Shown: positions 9,362 to 18,047, numbered from the stretch's first letter. The stretch is 64,000 nucleotides of DNA from DAINRZ01 sp964634885 (GCA_964634885.1 CAZWLN010000001.1:1-64000), one strand, 5' to 3'. Numbers and translations are program-made. The notes: a model not told the origin generated them from the sequence alone.

Positions 9362-9643
9362 ACCAGTTAGTCAGGATACCGGTTTTAACTATAATCCTAA
9401 CGGATGTTTTCATCGGTTTTGTAAGCCATTTTATTATTGATATTATCTATTTGAAGTTGGTAGTAAGTAATTGAATGATAAAACAGCCACTCCATCCCGG
9501 CCTTCCCCAGGGGATTTATTCCCCTCTGAGAAAGGGCAAGAATAGGAACTATTAAAGCCCACCCTATGGTGAGGATTTAAATGGGGTAGTGGAAAACGAG
9601 CGTCCGATTTCCTCAAATGAAACAGTGGAAAGCCGCACCAACA

Positions 9644-9665
9644 GAGACGCAAGGCCTTGCGTCTC
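9644..9665. repeat. Perfect 22-bp palindrome GAGACGCAAGG/CCTTGCGTCTC
   Basis: The 22 bases read the same on both strands with no loop. A related fragment (GCAAGGCTTGCGTCTC) appears at about 33586-33602 in another repeat-filled intergenic region, so it is likely a dispersed repeat rather than a site for the neighbouring gene. Confidence 0.5.
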
Positions 9666-9750
9666 TACAAAATAATTGAATAATAGGGCTTCTTGACCAC
9701 CATCATGACTAATACAATAATTAATCCCATACTGTATAGCGATGAGGTTT

Positions 9751-11892
9751 CTAATCTATTTTCACTATTCTTTTGCAAACAACGCTGTTATCGACATACA
9801 TTGTCAGGTTGTAAACTCCCGGGACCAAGCCGGCAGTATTGAAATCCACTGAATGAGCGCCCTGGGAATATGTATTATCTGAAATTACAGATAATACCTG
9901 CCCAATGGAGTTTGACAGCGACAGCCGAACCCTCGAGTCTTTTTCCAGGTTGAAATTAATATGCAGGGAACTGCCGCAGGGGTTTGGAAAGGCAGAAAAA
10001 TCCGAGGAAGGAGCCTGCGGTTCTTCGTTCACACTACTTTCCAGAAAATTCAGCTTTGCAACCCCGCCATTTGTCCCGAACCATATATCCCCGCTTATGT
10101 CAATAGATAATGAATTTACCCGATCTGCAGGCAAGCCGGAATTGGAAATATTAAAAACAGTCCAATTTGTGCCGTCAAATTTTGCGGCTCCGACGAGCGT
10201 CCCGAACCATTTATTCCCGCTTGAGTCAATAGCTATTGAGAGCACATAATTATCAGGCAAGCCGGAATTATTGCTATTATAGACAGTCCAATCGGCACCG
10301 TCAAATTTTGCGGCTCCGCCGCCCTCAATCCCGAACCATATATCCCCGCTTTTGTCAATGGCAATTGAGCGTACAATATCATCAGGCAAGCCGGAATTGT
10401 AGCGATCATAAACAGTCCAATCGGCGCTGTCAAATTTTGCTACTCCGCCGCCCCATGTTCCGAACCATTTATTCCCGTTTGAGTCAATAGCAATTGATTC
10501 CACAGGATTATCAGGCAAGCCGGAATTGGAACTATTAAAAACAGTCCAATCAGCGCCGTCAAATTTAACTACTCCCACACTTGTCCCGAACCATTTATTC
10601 CCGCTTGCGTCAACAGCTATTGAGATCATATCACTAGAAGAAGGCAATCTGGAATTGGAGCTGTAATAAACAGTCCAATCAGTACCGTCAAACTTTACAA
10701 CTCCGCCTTTAGTCCCAAAAAATATATCACCGTTTGAGTCAATAGCTATTGAAGTCACCCAATTAAATTGCAACCCGGAATTATCTCTATTAAAAACAGT
10801 CCAATCAGCGTCGTCAAATTTTGCGGCTCCGTAGTCGTAAGTTCCGAACCATTTATTCCCGCTTACGTCAATAGCTATTGAGGTAACATCATTATCAGGT
10901 AAGCCGGAATTTGAGCTATCATAAATAGTCCAATCGGTATCGTCAAATTTTGCTACTCCGCCGCGATAAGTCCCGAACCATTTATTCCCGCTTGCGTCAA
11001 TAGCTATCGACATTACGTAATTAATAGGCAAGCCGGAATTATTCCTTTTATAGACAGTCCAATCAGCGCCGTCAAATTTTGCTACTCCGCCTGTCCCGAA
11101 CCAAATGTTCCCGCTATCGTCGGTAGCTATTGTGATCACCTGATCATAGGGTAAGCCGGAATTGGAGCTATTATAAACAGTCCAATCAGCGCCGTCAAAT
11201 TTGGCTGCTCCGCCCCATAAAGTCCCTATCCATTTGTTCCCGTTTGCGTCAATAGCTATTGAGGACACTTGATTATCAGGTAAGTCGGAATTTGAGCTAT
11301 CATAAACAGTCCAATTCGCACCGTCAAATTTTGCTACTCCGCTGTAGTGGGTACCAAACCATTTGTTCCCGTTTGCGTCAATAGCTATCGAGTTCACATA
11401 ATTATCAGGTAAGCCGGAATTTGATTTATTATAAACAGTCCAATCGGTGCCGTCAAATTCAGCAACTCCACCGCCAGTCCCGAACCAAATATTCCCGCTT
11501 GAGTCAATAGCTATTGAGGTCACGCCATTCATAGGCAAGCCGGAATTGGAGCTGTTATAAACAGTCCAATCAGCGCCGTCAAATTTGGCTGCTCCGCCCC
11601 ATAAAGTCCCTATCCATTTGTTCCCGTATGCGTCAATAGCTATTGAGGTCACATTATTATTTGGCAGTCTGGAATTGGCATTATTATAGAATATTTTTTC
11701 GCCTGTGCTTTTATTCATTTTAACTAATCCGGCATTGGTACCGAACCAGATAAAATCACCATCATCCTTTATGGCATTTACATATTCTCCGTTAGTATAT
11801 TGAGTCCAACCTGGATGTTGAGCAATCATTTCTGTTGAAAGCAATACAAATGCAAAAATCGCAAAAAGGCAAAATGAATATAATTTCTTCAT
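9751..11892 (-). CDS. Secreted two-propeller (Reg_prop repeat) protein with T9SS sorting tail, paralogue 1
   Basis: A 713-residue protein with signal peptide (SFCLFAIFAFVLLSTEMIAQ). Residues about 25-620 are some 14 repeats of about 43 residues, each with the pattern NSGLPDNxVxSIAIDxxGNKWFGT...GVAKFDGxxWTVY. This is the two-component-regulator propeller (Reg_prop) repeat; 14 blades fit two seven-bladed propellers. The C-terminal 85 residues (FSAFPNPCGSSLHINF ... GVYNLTMYVDNSVVCKRIVKID) are a T9SS sorting domain. There is no kinase or DNA-binding domain, so this is a surface protein rather than a sensor kinase. It is about the same length as, and highly similar to, the next gene upstream (12022-14166), the sorting domains being nearly identical. 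Ligand unknown. Confidence 0.85.
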   Translation of the reverse strand: MKKLYSFCLFAIFAFVLLSTEMIAQHPGWTQYTNGEYVNAIKDDGDFIWFGTNAGLVKMNKSTGEKIFYNNANSRLPNNNVTSIAIDAYGNKWIGTLWGGAAKFDGADWTVYNSSNSGLPMNGVTSIAIDSSGNIWFGTGGGVAEFDGTDWTVYNKSNSGLPDNYVNSIAIDANGNKWFGTHYSGVAKFDGANWTVYDSSNSDLPDNQVSSIAIDANGNKWIGTLWGGAAKFDGADWTVYNSSNSGLPYDQVITIATDDSGNIWFGTGGVAKFDGADWTVYKRNNSGLPINYVMSIAIDASGNKWFGTYRGGVAKFDDTDWTIYDSSNSGLPDNDVTSIAIDVSGNKWFGTYDYGAAKFDDADWTVFNRDNSGLQFNWVTSIAIDSNGDIFFGTKGGVVKFDGTDWTVYYSSNSRLPSSSDMISIAVDASGNKWFGTSVGVVKFDGADWTVFNSSNSGLPDNPVESIAIDSNGNKWFGTWGGGVAKFDSADWTVYDRYNSGLPDDIVRSIAIDKSGDIWFGIEGGGAAKFDGADWTVYNSNNSGLPDNYVLSIAIDSSGNKWFGTLVGAAKFDGTNWTVFNISNSGLPADRVNSLSIDISGDIWFGTNGGVAKLNFLESSVNEEPQAPSSDFSAFPNPCGSSLHINFNLEKDSRVRLSLSNSIGQVLSVISDNTYSQGAHSVDFNTAGLVPGVYNLTMYVDNSVVCKRIVKID

Positions 11893-11931
11893 GGCAACGC
11901 AATCATTACTTATTAAATAATTATTTGCACT

Positions 11932-11950
11932 TCATTGATTTATTCAATGA
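11932..11950 (-). promoter_or_regulatory. Inverted repeat TCATTGA-N5-TCAATGA upstream of propeller paralogue 1
   Basis: A 7-bp inverted repeat with a 5-base spacer lies 40-58 bases before the start codon. The same repeat lies at 41-59 bases before the start of paralogue 2, inside a conserved block (TTTGCACTTCATTGATT). It could be an operator for a dimeric regulator or a 5' leader hairpin. Common ancestry of the duplicated genes also explains the similarity. Confidence 0.4.
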
Positions 11951-12021
11951 TATTGTTATTGACTTAAATTAATAATTTTTATTTAATAATCAATACAAAT
12001 AAACTTCAAGTAATTAATATC

Positions 12022-14166
12022 CTAATCAATTTTCACAATTCTTTTGCAAATAATCCTGTTGTCGACATACAGCGTCAGGTTGTAAACACCAGGCGTCAAA
12101 CCGGCAGTATTGAAATCTATTGAATGAGCGCCCTGGTAATATGTATTATCTGAAATCACAGATAATACCTGCCCAATGGAGTTTGACAGCGACAACTTAA
12201 CCCTCGAGTCTTTTTCCAGGTTGAAATTAATATGCAGGGAACTGCCGCAGGGGTTTGGAAAGGCTGAGAAATCCGAGGATGGAGCCTCTTGTTCTCCGGG
12301 CACGCTGTTCTCCTGTAAACTCAGCTTTCCGACTCCTTTATACGTCCCGAACCATTTATTCCCGCTTGAGTCAATAGCTATTGAGTACACATGGTTATCA
12401 GGCAAGCCGGAATTGGAGCTGTTATAAACAGTCCAATCAGCGCCGTCAAATTTAGCTACTCCACCATAGTACGTCCCGAACCATTTATTCCCGCTTTCAT
12501 CAATAGCTATTGAGTACACAAAATTATCAGGCAATTCGGAGTTGGAGCTTTTATAAACAATACAATTTGCGCCGTCAAATTTTGCTGCACCGCCGCCATA
12601 TGTCCCGACCCAAATATTACCGGTTTTGTCAATAGCTATTGAGGACACAGTATTATTAGGTAATCCGGAATTGGAGGTATTATAAACAGTCCAATCGACG
12701 TCGTTAAATTTAGCTATACCTGCCGACGTCCCGAACCATTTATTCCCGCTTGCGTCAATAGCTATTGAGTGCACACAATAATGAGGCAATCCGGAATTGG
12801 AGCGATTATAAACAGTCCAATCAGTGCCGTCAAATTTAGCTACACCACCACCGTTCGTCCCGAACCATTTATTCCCGCTTTCATCAATAGCTATTGAGAT
12901 TACCCAATTATCAGGCAATCCAGAATTATATATATTATATACTGTCCAATCAGTACCGTCAAATTTAACTATTCCATCGAATGTCCCGAACCATTTATTC
13001 CCGCTTGTGTCAATAGCTATCGAGGTAATATAATTATTATCAGGCAATCCGGAATTGGAACTGTTATAAACAGTCCAATTCGCGCCGTCAAATTTAGCTA
13101 CTCCATAACCGTACGTCCCGAACCATCTATTCCCGCTTGCGTCAATAGCTATTGACCATATATAATAATCAGGTAATCCGGAATTGGAGGTATTATAAAC
13201 AGTCCAATCGACGTCGTTAAATTTAGCTATACCTGCCGACGTCCCGAACCATTTATTCCCGCTTGCGTCAAAAGCTATTGACCGCACATCATTATGAGGT
13301 AATCCGGAATTGGATCTGTTATAAACAGTCCATTTAGTGCCGTCAAATTTAGCTACTCCGTTATAAGTCTCGAACCATTTATTCCCGTTTGCGTCAATCG
13401 CTATCGAGTACACAGCAAAATAAGGTAATCCAGAATTGGATTCATTATAAACAGTCCAATTAGCGCCGTCAAATTTAGCTACACCATTCTCCGTCCCGAC
13501 CCATTTATTCCCGCTTGCGTCAATAGCTATTGAGGTTACATTATTATCAGGCAATCCGGAATTGGATTCGTTATACACAGTCCAATTTGTGCCGTCCAAT
13601 TTTGCTACTCCGCTTCCTAAGGTCCCGACCCATTTATTTCCGCTTGCGTCAATAGCCATTGACATCACACGATTATTAGGCAAGTCGGAATTGGATTCAT
13701 TATAAACAGTCCATTTCGCTCCGTCAAATTTTGCTACTCCGCTTTCGAAGGTCCCGAACCATTTATTCCCGGTTGCGTCTATAGCTATTGACCGCACATA
13801 ATCACCCGGCAATCCGGAATTGGAGCTATTATAAACAGTCCATTTAATATCGTCAAATTTAGCTACTCCTCCTTTGTACGTCCCGACCCATTTATTCCCG
13901 GTTGCGTCAATAGCTATTGAGGTAACCTGATTATCAGGTAAACCGGAGTTGGCATGATTATAGAATATTCTTTCACCTGTGTTCTTATTCATTTTTACTA
14001 ATCCGCCGCTAGTCCCGAACCAGATAAAATTACCATCATCCTTTATGGCAAATACATTTTGTCCGTTAGTATACTGATCCCAACCCGGATATTGAGCATT
14101 GACACTCGTTGAAAGTAATACAAATGCTATAATCGCAAAAAAGCAATATGAATATAGTGTCTTCAT
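12022..14166 (-). CDS. Secreted two-propeller (Reg_prop repeat) protein with T9SS sorting tail, paralogue 2
   Basis: A 714-residue tandem paralogue of the gene at 9751-11892. It has a signal peptide (SYCFFAIIAFVLLSTSVNAQ), about 14 Reg_prop blades of about 43 residues, and the same T9SS sorting domain (FSAFPNPCGSSLHINF ... CKRIVKID). The two genes share the strand and are separated by 129 bases with similar 5' regions. Within the gene a blade pair is repeated almost exactly: about 100 identical bases occur near 12665 and 13178, 513 bases apart, which points to internal duplication or gene conversion. Role in the cell is unknown; surface exposure is inferred from the sorting domain. Confidence 0.85.
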   Translation of the reverse strand: MKTLYSYCFFAIIAFVLLSTSVNAQYPGWDQYTNGQNVFAIKDDGNFIWFGTSGGLVKMNKNTGERIFYNHANSGLPDNQVTSIAIDATGNKWVGTYKGGVAKFDDIKWTVYNSSNSGLPGDYVRSIAIDATGNKWFGTFESGVAKFDGAKWTVYNESNSDLPNNRVMSMAIDASGNKWVGTLGSGVAKLDGTNWTVYNESNSGLPDNNVTSIAIDASGNKWVGTENGVAKFDGANWTVYNESNSGLPYFAVYSIAIDANGNKWFETYNGVAKFDGTKWTVYNRSNSGLPHNDVRSIAFDASGNKWFGTSAGIAKFNDVDWTVYNTSNSGLPDYYIWSIAIDASGNRWFGTYGYGVAKFDGANWTVYNSSNSGLPDNNYITSIAIDTSGNKWFGTFDGIVKFDGTDWTVYNIYNSGLPDNWVISIAIDESGNKWFGTNGGGVAKFDGTDWTVYNRSNSGLPHYCVHSIAIDASGNKWFGTSAGIAKFNDVDWTVYNTSNSGLPNNTVSSIAIDKTGNIWVGTYGGGAAKFDGANCIVYKSSNSELPDNFVYSIAIDESGNKWFGTYYGGVAKFDGADWTVYNSSNSGLPDNHVYSIAIDSSGNKWFGTYKGVGKLSLQENSVPGEQEAPSSDFSAFPNPCGSSLHINFNLEKDSRVKLSLSNSIGQVLSVISDNTYYQGAHSIDFNTAGLTPGVYNLTLYVDNRIICKRIVKID

Positions 14167-14206
14167 GGTAACGCAATCAATTTGTTTTCAAAATGTTATT
14201 TGCACT

Positions 14207-14225
14207 TCATTGATTTTTTCAATGA
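14207..14225 (-). promoter_or_regulatory. Inverted repeat TCATTGA-N5-TCAATGA upstream of propeller paralogue 2
   Basis: Second copy of the inverted repeat found at 11932-11950, with the same spacer length and the same distance (41-59 bases) before the start codon. The rest of the upstream region is less conserved than this block. Confidence 0.4.
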
Positions 14226-14302
14226 TATTAATTTTTTAATATAGCAAATTTTTAATTAGAAATCAATACAAATAAATACTTACTTTTCAAATTATTAGTC
14301 AT

Positions 14303-14487
14303 TTAAACCCGTATAGTGCATAAGAAATCCCAAAACACGGAATGTCCAACCACCCCTGACCCCTCCTTATCCCAGGATGGGAAAGTCGCTTTGGATCTGC
14401 ATTTTAACTTGACGAACAGAAGTACAACCACCCCTGACACCTCCTTATCCCAGGATGGGAAAATCGTTAAGTTGCTATATATCAATT
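14303..14487 (+). repeat. MITE-like dispersed element, copy 1 (with internal duplication)
   Basis: Starts with TTAAACCCGTATAGTGCATA and ends TATATATCAATTA. Between them the core CCACCCCTGAC-CCTCCTTATCCCAGGATGGGAAA occurs twice (14350-14384 and 14429-14463). It shares end and core sequences with the copies at 17838, 20411 and 26941. It lacks the far terminal repeat seen in the two longest copies. It sits downstream of ftsW and upstream of propeller paralogue 2. Confidence 0.7.
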
Positions 14488-14516
14488 AAATATGAGATAT
14501 TTTTAACTATTAAGGA

Positions 14517-15656
14517 TTAATCTTCCTTCTCTACGGTATAGACCCCAGCCTGGGCTGAGATGTTCAGCAGTATGCCTATTGCCATCGAGTAGAAGAAGAC
14601 TGCCGTGCCACCGTAACTGATGAGGGGAAGTGGTACGCCTGTGGCAGGCAGCAGGCCGATGTTAACGCCGGTGTTGACGAATGTGTAGATTGCAAGTGTG
14701 ATGATGATGCCGATGGCAAGGAAGTAGCCGAAGGAGTCGGGTGCGTTCTTTGCTACCAGCATGCCACGCCAGAAGATGAAAATGAATGTAAGGAGTATCA
14801 GCGACACGCCGATGAAACCGTATTCCTCGCCAATGATGGAAAAGATATAGTCGCCGTATGATTCGGGGAGGAAGAGATGGCTCTGCTGGCTTTTGCCGGG
14901 GCCGACACCGAAAAAGCCTCCGTTGCCGAAAGCGATTACTGCCTGGATGGCCTGGAAGCTGCTGGCTTCGTTTGTCCTGACCGAATCGTCCACCATGCGC
15001 CCGATATATGAATAGATACGCTGGAGGCGGTACTGTGCCGAGACGGCATAGACGCCGGCAATGACCGAGGAGATGAAGCCTATGCTGCCGAGGTGGAGCA
15101 GGTTGGTGTTGCCGACAAACAGCATCATCATTGCGATAATGAAAATAATGAAAGCGTTCGAGAAGTTGGGCTGCAGGGCAATCAGGCCGATGATGAGGAA
15201 AGTCCAGATCAGTACCGGCATCATGCCTTCCTGGAAACTCTTGATTTCTTTCTGCTTCTGAGTCAGAAGTGTGGCTATGTGTATTATCAACGCCCACTTG
15301 GCAAGCTCGGACGGTTGGATATTGAATATCTTCAGGTCTATCCAGCGCATGGCGCCCTTGCCGTAGTCTTCGCCGATGAAAAATACAAGAACCAGAGGAA
15401 TCAGGGTAAGCAGCAGTAATTTCTTCGAATGTTTGAACCAGATATGATAGTCGATTTTTGCAAATAGTATCATCAAAACAAGGCCGATGATGACTTTGGT
15501 ACTGTGGCTGATAAACAGGGACTCCGCATTCCCGAACTTAAGAGACGAGACGTAAGCGCTGGCGCTGTAAACGAAGGCAATGCTGAAAAGCATCAGCCCT
15601 GCTACCGGTATCATTATGTACCAGTCGATATGTCCCTGTTTCGGATCGGTTATCAT
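14517..15656 (-). CDS. ftsW: Peptidoglycan glycosyltransferase, SEDS family (FtsW)
   Basis: A 379-residue polytopic membrane protein (about ten hydrophobic segments) of the FtsW/RodA/SpoVE family, which polymerises lipid II into glycan strands. Family motifs visible are QPSELAKWALI, the segment LPESYGDYIFSIIGEEYGF, whose Asp matches the catalytic Asp of SEDS polymerases, and the C-terminal GVPLPLISYGGTAVF. FtsW rather than RodA is chosen because it follows murD with only four bases between, as in division (dcw) clusters. It starts at the ATG at 15656. murG and murC, often next in such clusters, are not downstream; a MITE-like element and propeller genes are there instead. Confidence 0.9.
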   Translation of the reverse strand: MITDPKQGHIDWYIMIPVAGLMLFSIAFVYSASAYVSSLKFGNAESLFISHSTKVIIGLVLMILFAKIDYHIWFKHSKKLLLLTLIPLVLVFFIGEDYGKGAMRWIDLKIFNIQPSELAKWALIIHIATLLTQKQKEIKSFQEGMMPVLIWTFLIIGLIALQPNFSNAFIIFIIAMMMLFVGNTNLLHLGSIGFISSVIAGVYAVSAQYRLQRIYSYIGRMVDDSVRTNEASSFQAIQAVIAFGNGGFFGVGPGKSQQSHLFLPESYGDYIFSIIGEEYGFIGVSLILLTFIFIFWRGMLVAKNAPDSFGYFLAIGIIITLAIYTFVNTGVNIGLLPATGVPLPLISYGGTAVFFYSMAIGILLNISAQAGVYTVEKED

Positions 15657-15660
15657 CAGC

Positions 15661-17022
15661 CTATTTCAAAGATTGTACAATGTCTTTGAATACTTCGCCC
15701 CGGTGCTCGTAGTTCATGAACATATCGAAGGACTTGCAGGCCGGAGTGAAGAGGACGATGTCGCCTTCTTCGGCATACTCGCGGGCTTTCAGGACTGCAT
15801 TCTCAAGCGACGGTTCTTTTGAGCATCGTGTCGTCAGGCAGAAATGATTGAAGATGCTGTCGGCTTCTTCACCGATGGCGACGATGGCTTTGACGTTCTT
15901 CTGTACAAGGCTGTCCAGTGCCGAGTAATCATTGTTGTCGCCCCTGCCGCCTGCAATCCAGACGATAGGATTTTTGTAGCTCGACAGGGCATACCAAGTG
16001 GCATTGATATTAGTGGCTTTCGAGTCGTTAATATACTCGATACCGTCCACGGTACGTACTTTCTCAAGACGGTGTTCGACGCCCTGAAACGACATTAGGC
16101 TGTCGCGGATGTTCTCGTTGGTAATCTCGAAGGCGCGTGCGGCCAAAGCTGCTGCCATCGAGTTATAAACATTGTGCAGGCCTGGTATTCTAATCTCATC
16201 GATTAGCATCAGTACTTCCTCCTCTTTATGCTTTTCTCTTTCGCTGTCTCCGGTCTTGTTCCGGAAAACAAGCCTGTTATCTATGCTGCAGATCCCCCAA
16301 TCCACAGGCGACATCGAGAATCCGGCCACTTTTGCTTTTGTGTCGGCCTTTGCGCCCAGAGTCTCTTCATCGTCGCAATTCAAAATTAATAAATTTTTTT
16401 CATTTTGGTATGCAGAAATTTTATATTTCGCAAGTTTGTAATTTTCATAGCTCCCGTGGTAGCTGATATGGTCGGGAGTAATATTTAGTATTATTGCCAC
16501 GTCGGGCCTGAAAGTCTCGATCCTGTCTAACTGGAAGCTGCTTACTTCCGCAACGAGTATCGTGTCCGGAGTGAGATCCCTGACATAAGCCGACAGAGGA
16601 GTACCGATGTTGCCCAGTGCAATTGCTTTTTTTCCAGCATTGTTGAGTATATATGCTATCAGTGTTGTAGTAGTAGTCTTGCCGTTGGTGCCGGTAATGG
16701 CAATCATCGGATTGTCGGGGCAGAGGCTGCGGGCAAATTCCAGTTCACCGATGATACGGATGCCCCTGTTCTCTGCTTCTTTGATTATCCATGCTGCCGG
16801 AGGCACACCAGGCGAGGTGATGATGCATTCACAGCCTTCCAGCGCTCTTTCGGTGTTACCGTAGAACTCGCATTCGATGCCGGCTTCCGAGAGCTTTGTG
16901 AATGCGTCCATATACTCTTCTTTGTCTTTGGATTCGGTCAGGAATACGTTGTGCCCCATCTCTTTTGCAAGCAATGCTGCCGACAGGCCGCTTCTGCCTG
17001 CGCCGATGACTGTGTAATTCAT
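15661..17022 (-). CDS. murD: UDP-N-acetylmuramoyl-L-alanine:D-glutamate ligase
   Basis: A 453-residue cytoplasmic Mur ligase that adds D-glutamate to UDP-MurNAc-L-Ala using ATP. It has the N-terminal nucleotide-binding fold (VIGAGRSGLSAALLAKEMG), the ATP loop GTNGKTTTTTLI at residues 111-122, a central domain with NITPDHISYHGSYENY, and the C-terminal segment INDSKATNINATWYALSS and WIAGGRGDNNDYSAL. Length is normal. It starts at the ATG at 17022 and is followed by ftsW after four bases, so the two are co-transcribed. A TATATAAT stretch just upstream may belong to the promoter. Confidence 0.96.
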   Translation of the reverse strand: MNYTVIGAGRSGLSAALLAKEMGHNVFLTESKDKEEYMDAFTKLSEAGIECEFYGNTERALEGCECIITSPGVPPAAWIIKEAENRGIRIIGELEFARSLCPDNPMIAITGTNGKTTTTTLIAYILNNAGKKAIALGNIGTPLSAYVRDLTPDTILVAEVSSFQLDRIETFRPDVAIILNITPDHISYHGSYENYKLAKYKISAYQNEKNLLILNCDDEETLGAKADTKAKVAGFSMSPVDWGICSIDNRLVFRNKTGDSEREKHKEEEVLMLIDEIRIPGLHNVYNSMAAALAARAFEITNENIRDSLMSFQGVEHRLEKVRTVDGIEYINDSKATNINATWYALSSYKNPIVWIAGGRGDNNDYSALDSLVQKNVKAIVAIGEEADSIFNHFCLTTRCSKEPSLENAVLKAREYAEEGDIVLFTPACKSFDMFMNYEHRGEVFKDIVQSLK

Positions 17023-17253
17023 ATTGTACCCATTATATAAGTTATATTCATTATTTCAGATTTAAGTATGTTAAACAGGCATGGTAAATACTTACCAGAG
17101 ACGTTTAACACTATTATTTATCAAACAATCCTCATTCAAAAGTAAAATTACAAAAAATTCTTACTTATTATATACAATAATTTCCGAATTGAATTCCAAT
17201 AATATGGTAAATGCAACGTTAAAAGTGTATTTTTGAAAACGAAGAGTAAAATT

Positions 17254-17820
17254 ATGGCGGTATTACCCATATATAACTGCTTCCATCCTGTGATGAAAGC
17301 ACAATCGGAGCCGGTAACGGAGTTTGACCAGGAGCTTAAAGACCTGGTGAAGAATATGTACGACACTCTTTACGGTGCAGAAAACGGTATCGGCCTGGCG
17401 GCGCCACAGGTGGGTGTTTCGAAGCAGGTAATCGTCCTCGACCTGAAGGACTCAAAGAGCGCCGTTAAGAACATACCCATTACCCTTATCAATCCGGTAA
17501 TCGAGGCTTTTTCCGAGGAGCCCTGGGAATACCAGGAAGGCTGCCTCAGCGTTCCTACTGTCTATGAAGACCTCCAGAGGCCCAGGATGATCAGGCTGAA
17601 GTACTGGGATATAAATATGAAGGAGCAGAACATCGAAGCAGACAAGCTGTTGTCCAGGGTAATACAACACGAGTATGACCACCTGAACGGCATCCTTTTC
17701 TTCGAAAGGCTGTCTGCCCTGAAACGTACTCTTATTAAGAACCGCCTCAGGAAAATCCAGAAGGGGCTTGTGGAGGCTTCTTACCTGATGGTCAATGCAG
17801 ACGGCTCCCTGGCGGAGTAA
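17254..17820 (+). CDS. def: Peptide deformylase
   Basis: A 188-residue Fe/Zn hydrolase that removes the formyl group from new proteins. All three family motifs are present: GIGLAAPQVG (residues 45-54), EGCLSVP (95-101) and QHEYDHLNG (138-146), giving the Cys and two His metal ligands and the catalytic Glu. The ATG at 17254 has AAGAG upstream and gives the normal MAVLPI start; a TTG at 17233 would add seven residues and is unlikely. It is transcribed away from murD and ends convergent to a T9SS-tailed propeller gene, with a MITE-like element and terminator between. Confidence 0.95.
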   Translation: MAVLPIYNCFHPVMKAQSEPVTEFDQELKDLVKNMYDTLYGAENGIGLAAPQVGVSKQVIVLDLKDSKSAVKNIPITLINPVIEAFSEEPWEYQEGCLSVPTVYEDLQRPRMIRLKYWDINMKEQNIEADKLLSRVIQHEYDHLNGILFFERLSALKRTLIKNRLRKIQKGLVEASYLMVNADGSLAE

Positions 17821-17837
17821 AATTCTATATCATGTAT

Positions 17838-17988
17838 TTATCCCGGATAATTCGTTAGAAGTTGAAAATATTACATTAATAATTGATATATAACAAATTA
17901 CAGTTTTCCCCTCCCCTTAGATAAGGAGGGGTCAGGGGTGGTTGGATATTACGAGTTTTGGGCCATCTAATGCACAATCCAGGTTTTA
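17838..17988. repeat. MITE-like dispersed element, copy 2 (full length)
   Basis: About 150 bases. The left end TTATCCCGGATAATTCGTTA and the right end (reverse complement AACCTGGATTGTGCATTAG) form imperfect terminal inverted repeats. The interior holds GATATATAAC, a CCCCTCCCCTTAGATAAGGAGGGG hairpin core and TCAGGGGTGGTTGGA. No open reading frame. It lies 17 bases after the def stop codon, in inverse orientation to copies 1 and 3. Confidence 0.75.
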
Positions 17989-17992
17989 TAAC

Positions 17993-18021
17993 AAAACAGG
18001 CAGCCCAAAGCTGCCTGTTTT
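17993..18021. terminator. Bidirectional terminator between def and the minus-strand propeller gene
   Basis: A perfect 12-bp stem (AAAACAGGCAGC / GCTGCCTGTTTT) with a CCAAA loop; T-rich sequence follows on both strands. It separates convergent genes and lies directly next to MITE-like copy 2. Confidence 0.9.
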
Positions 18022-18047
18022 CGTTTCGATATGTTAAAACATTCGGA

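Larger units (their letters stand above)
9125..9750. other. Repeat-bearing intergenic region upstream of the giant SBBP gene
   Basis: About 625 bases without a credible gene; the 69-codon frame near 9443-9652 is composed of hairpin and repeat sequence. The first 170 bases are AT-rich and presumably carry the promoter of the SBBP gene. Two perfect hairpins are annotated separately (9342-9361 and 9644-9665). A C-rich stretch at 9485-9545 (CCCCAGGGGATTTATTCCCC) is another small hairpin resembling decayed intergenic repeats. Confidence 0.6.

Noticed and set aside
9443..9652. 69-codon minus-strand frame in the gene-free region
   Set aside because: Its translation is made from palindromes and C-rich repeats and resembles no protein; there is no ribosome site.
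9751..14166. Regular repeats of about 130 bases that might suggest a CRISPR array or satellite
   Set aside because: They are in-frame propeller blades of two long coding genes, with unit length (about 43 codons) and variation that fit protein repeats.
14303..14485. 60-residue minus-strand frame containing two SWDKEGSGVV-like units
   Set aside because: It lies wholly in MITE-like copy 1, and the repeated peptide comes from the duplicated element core.
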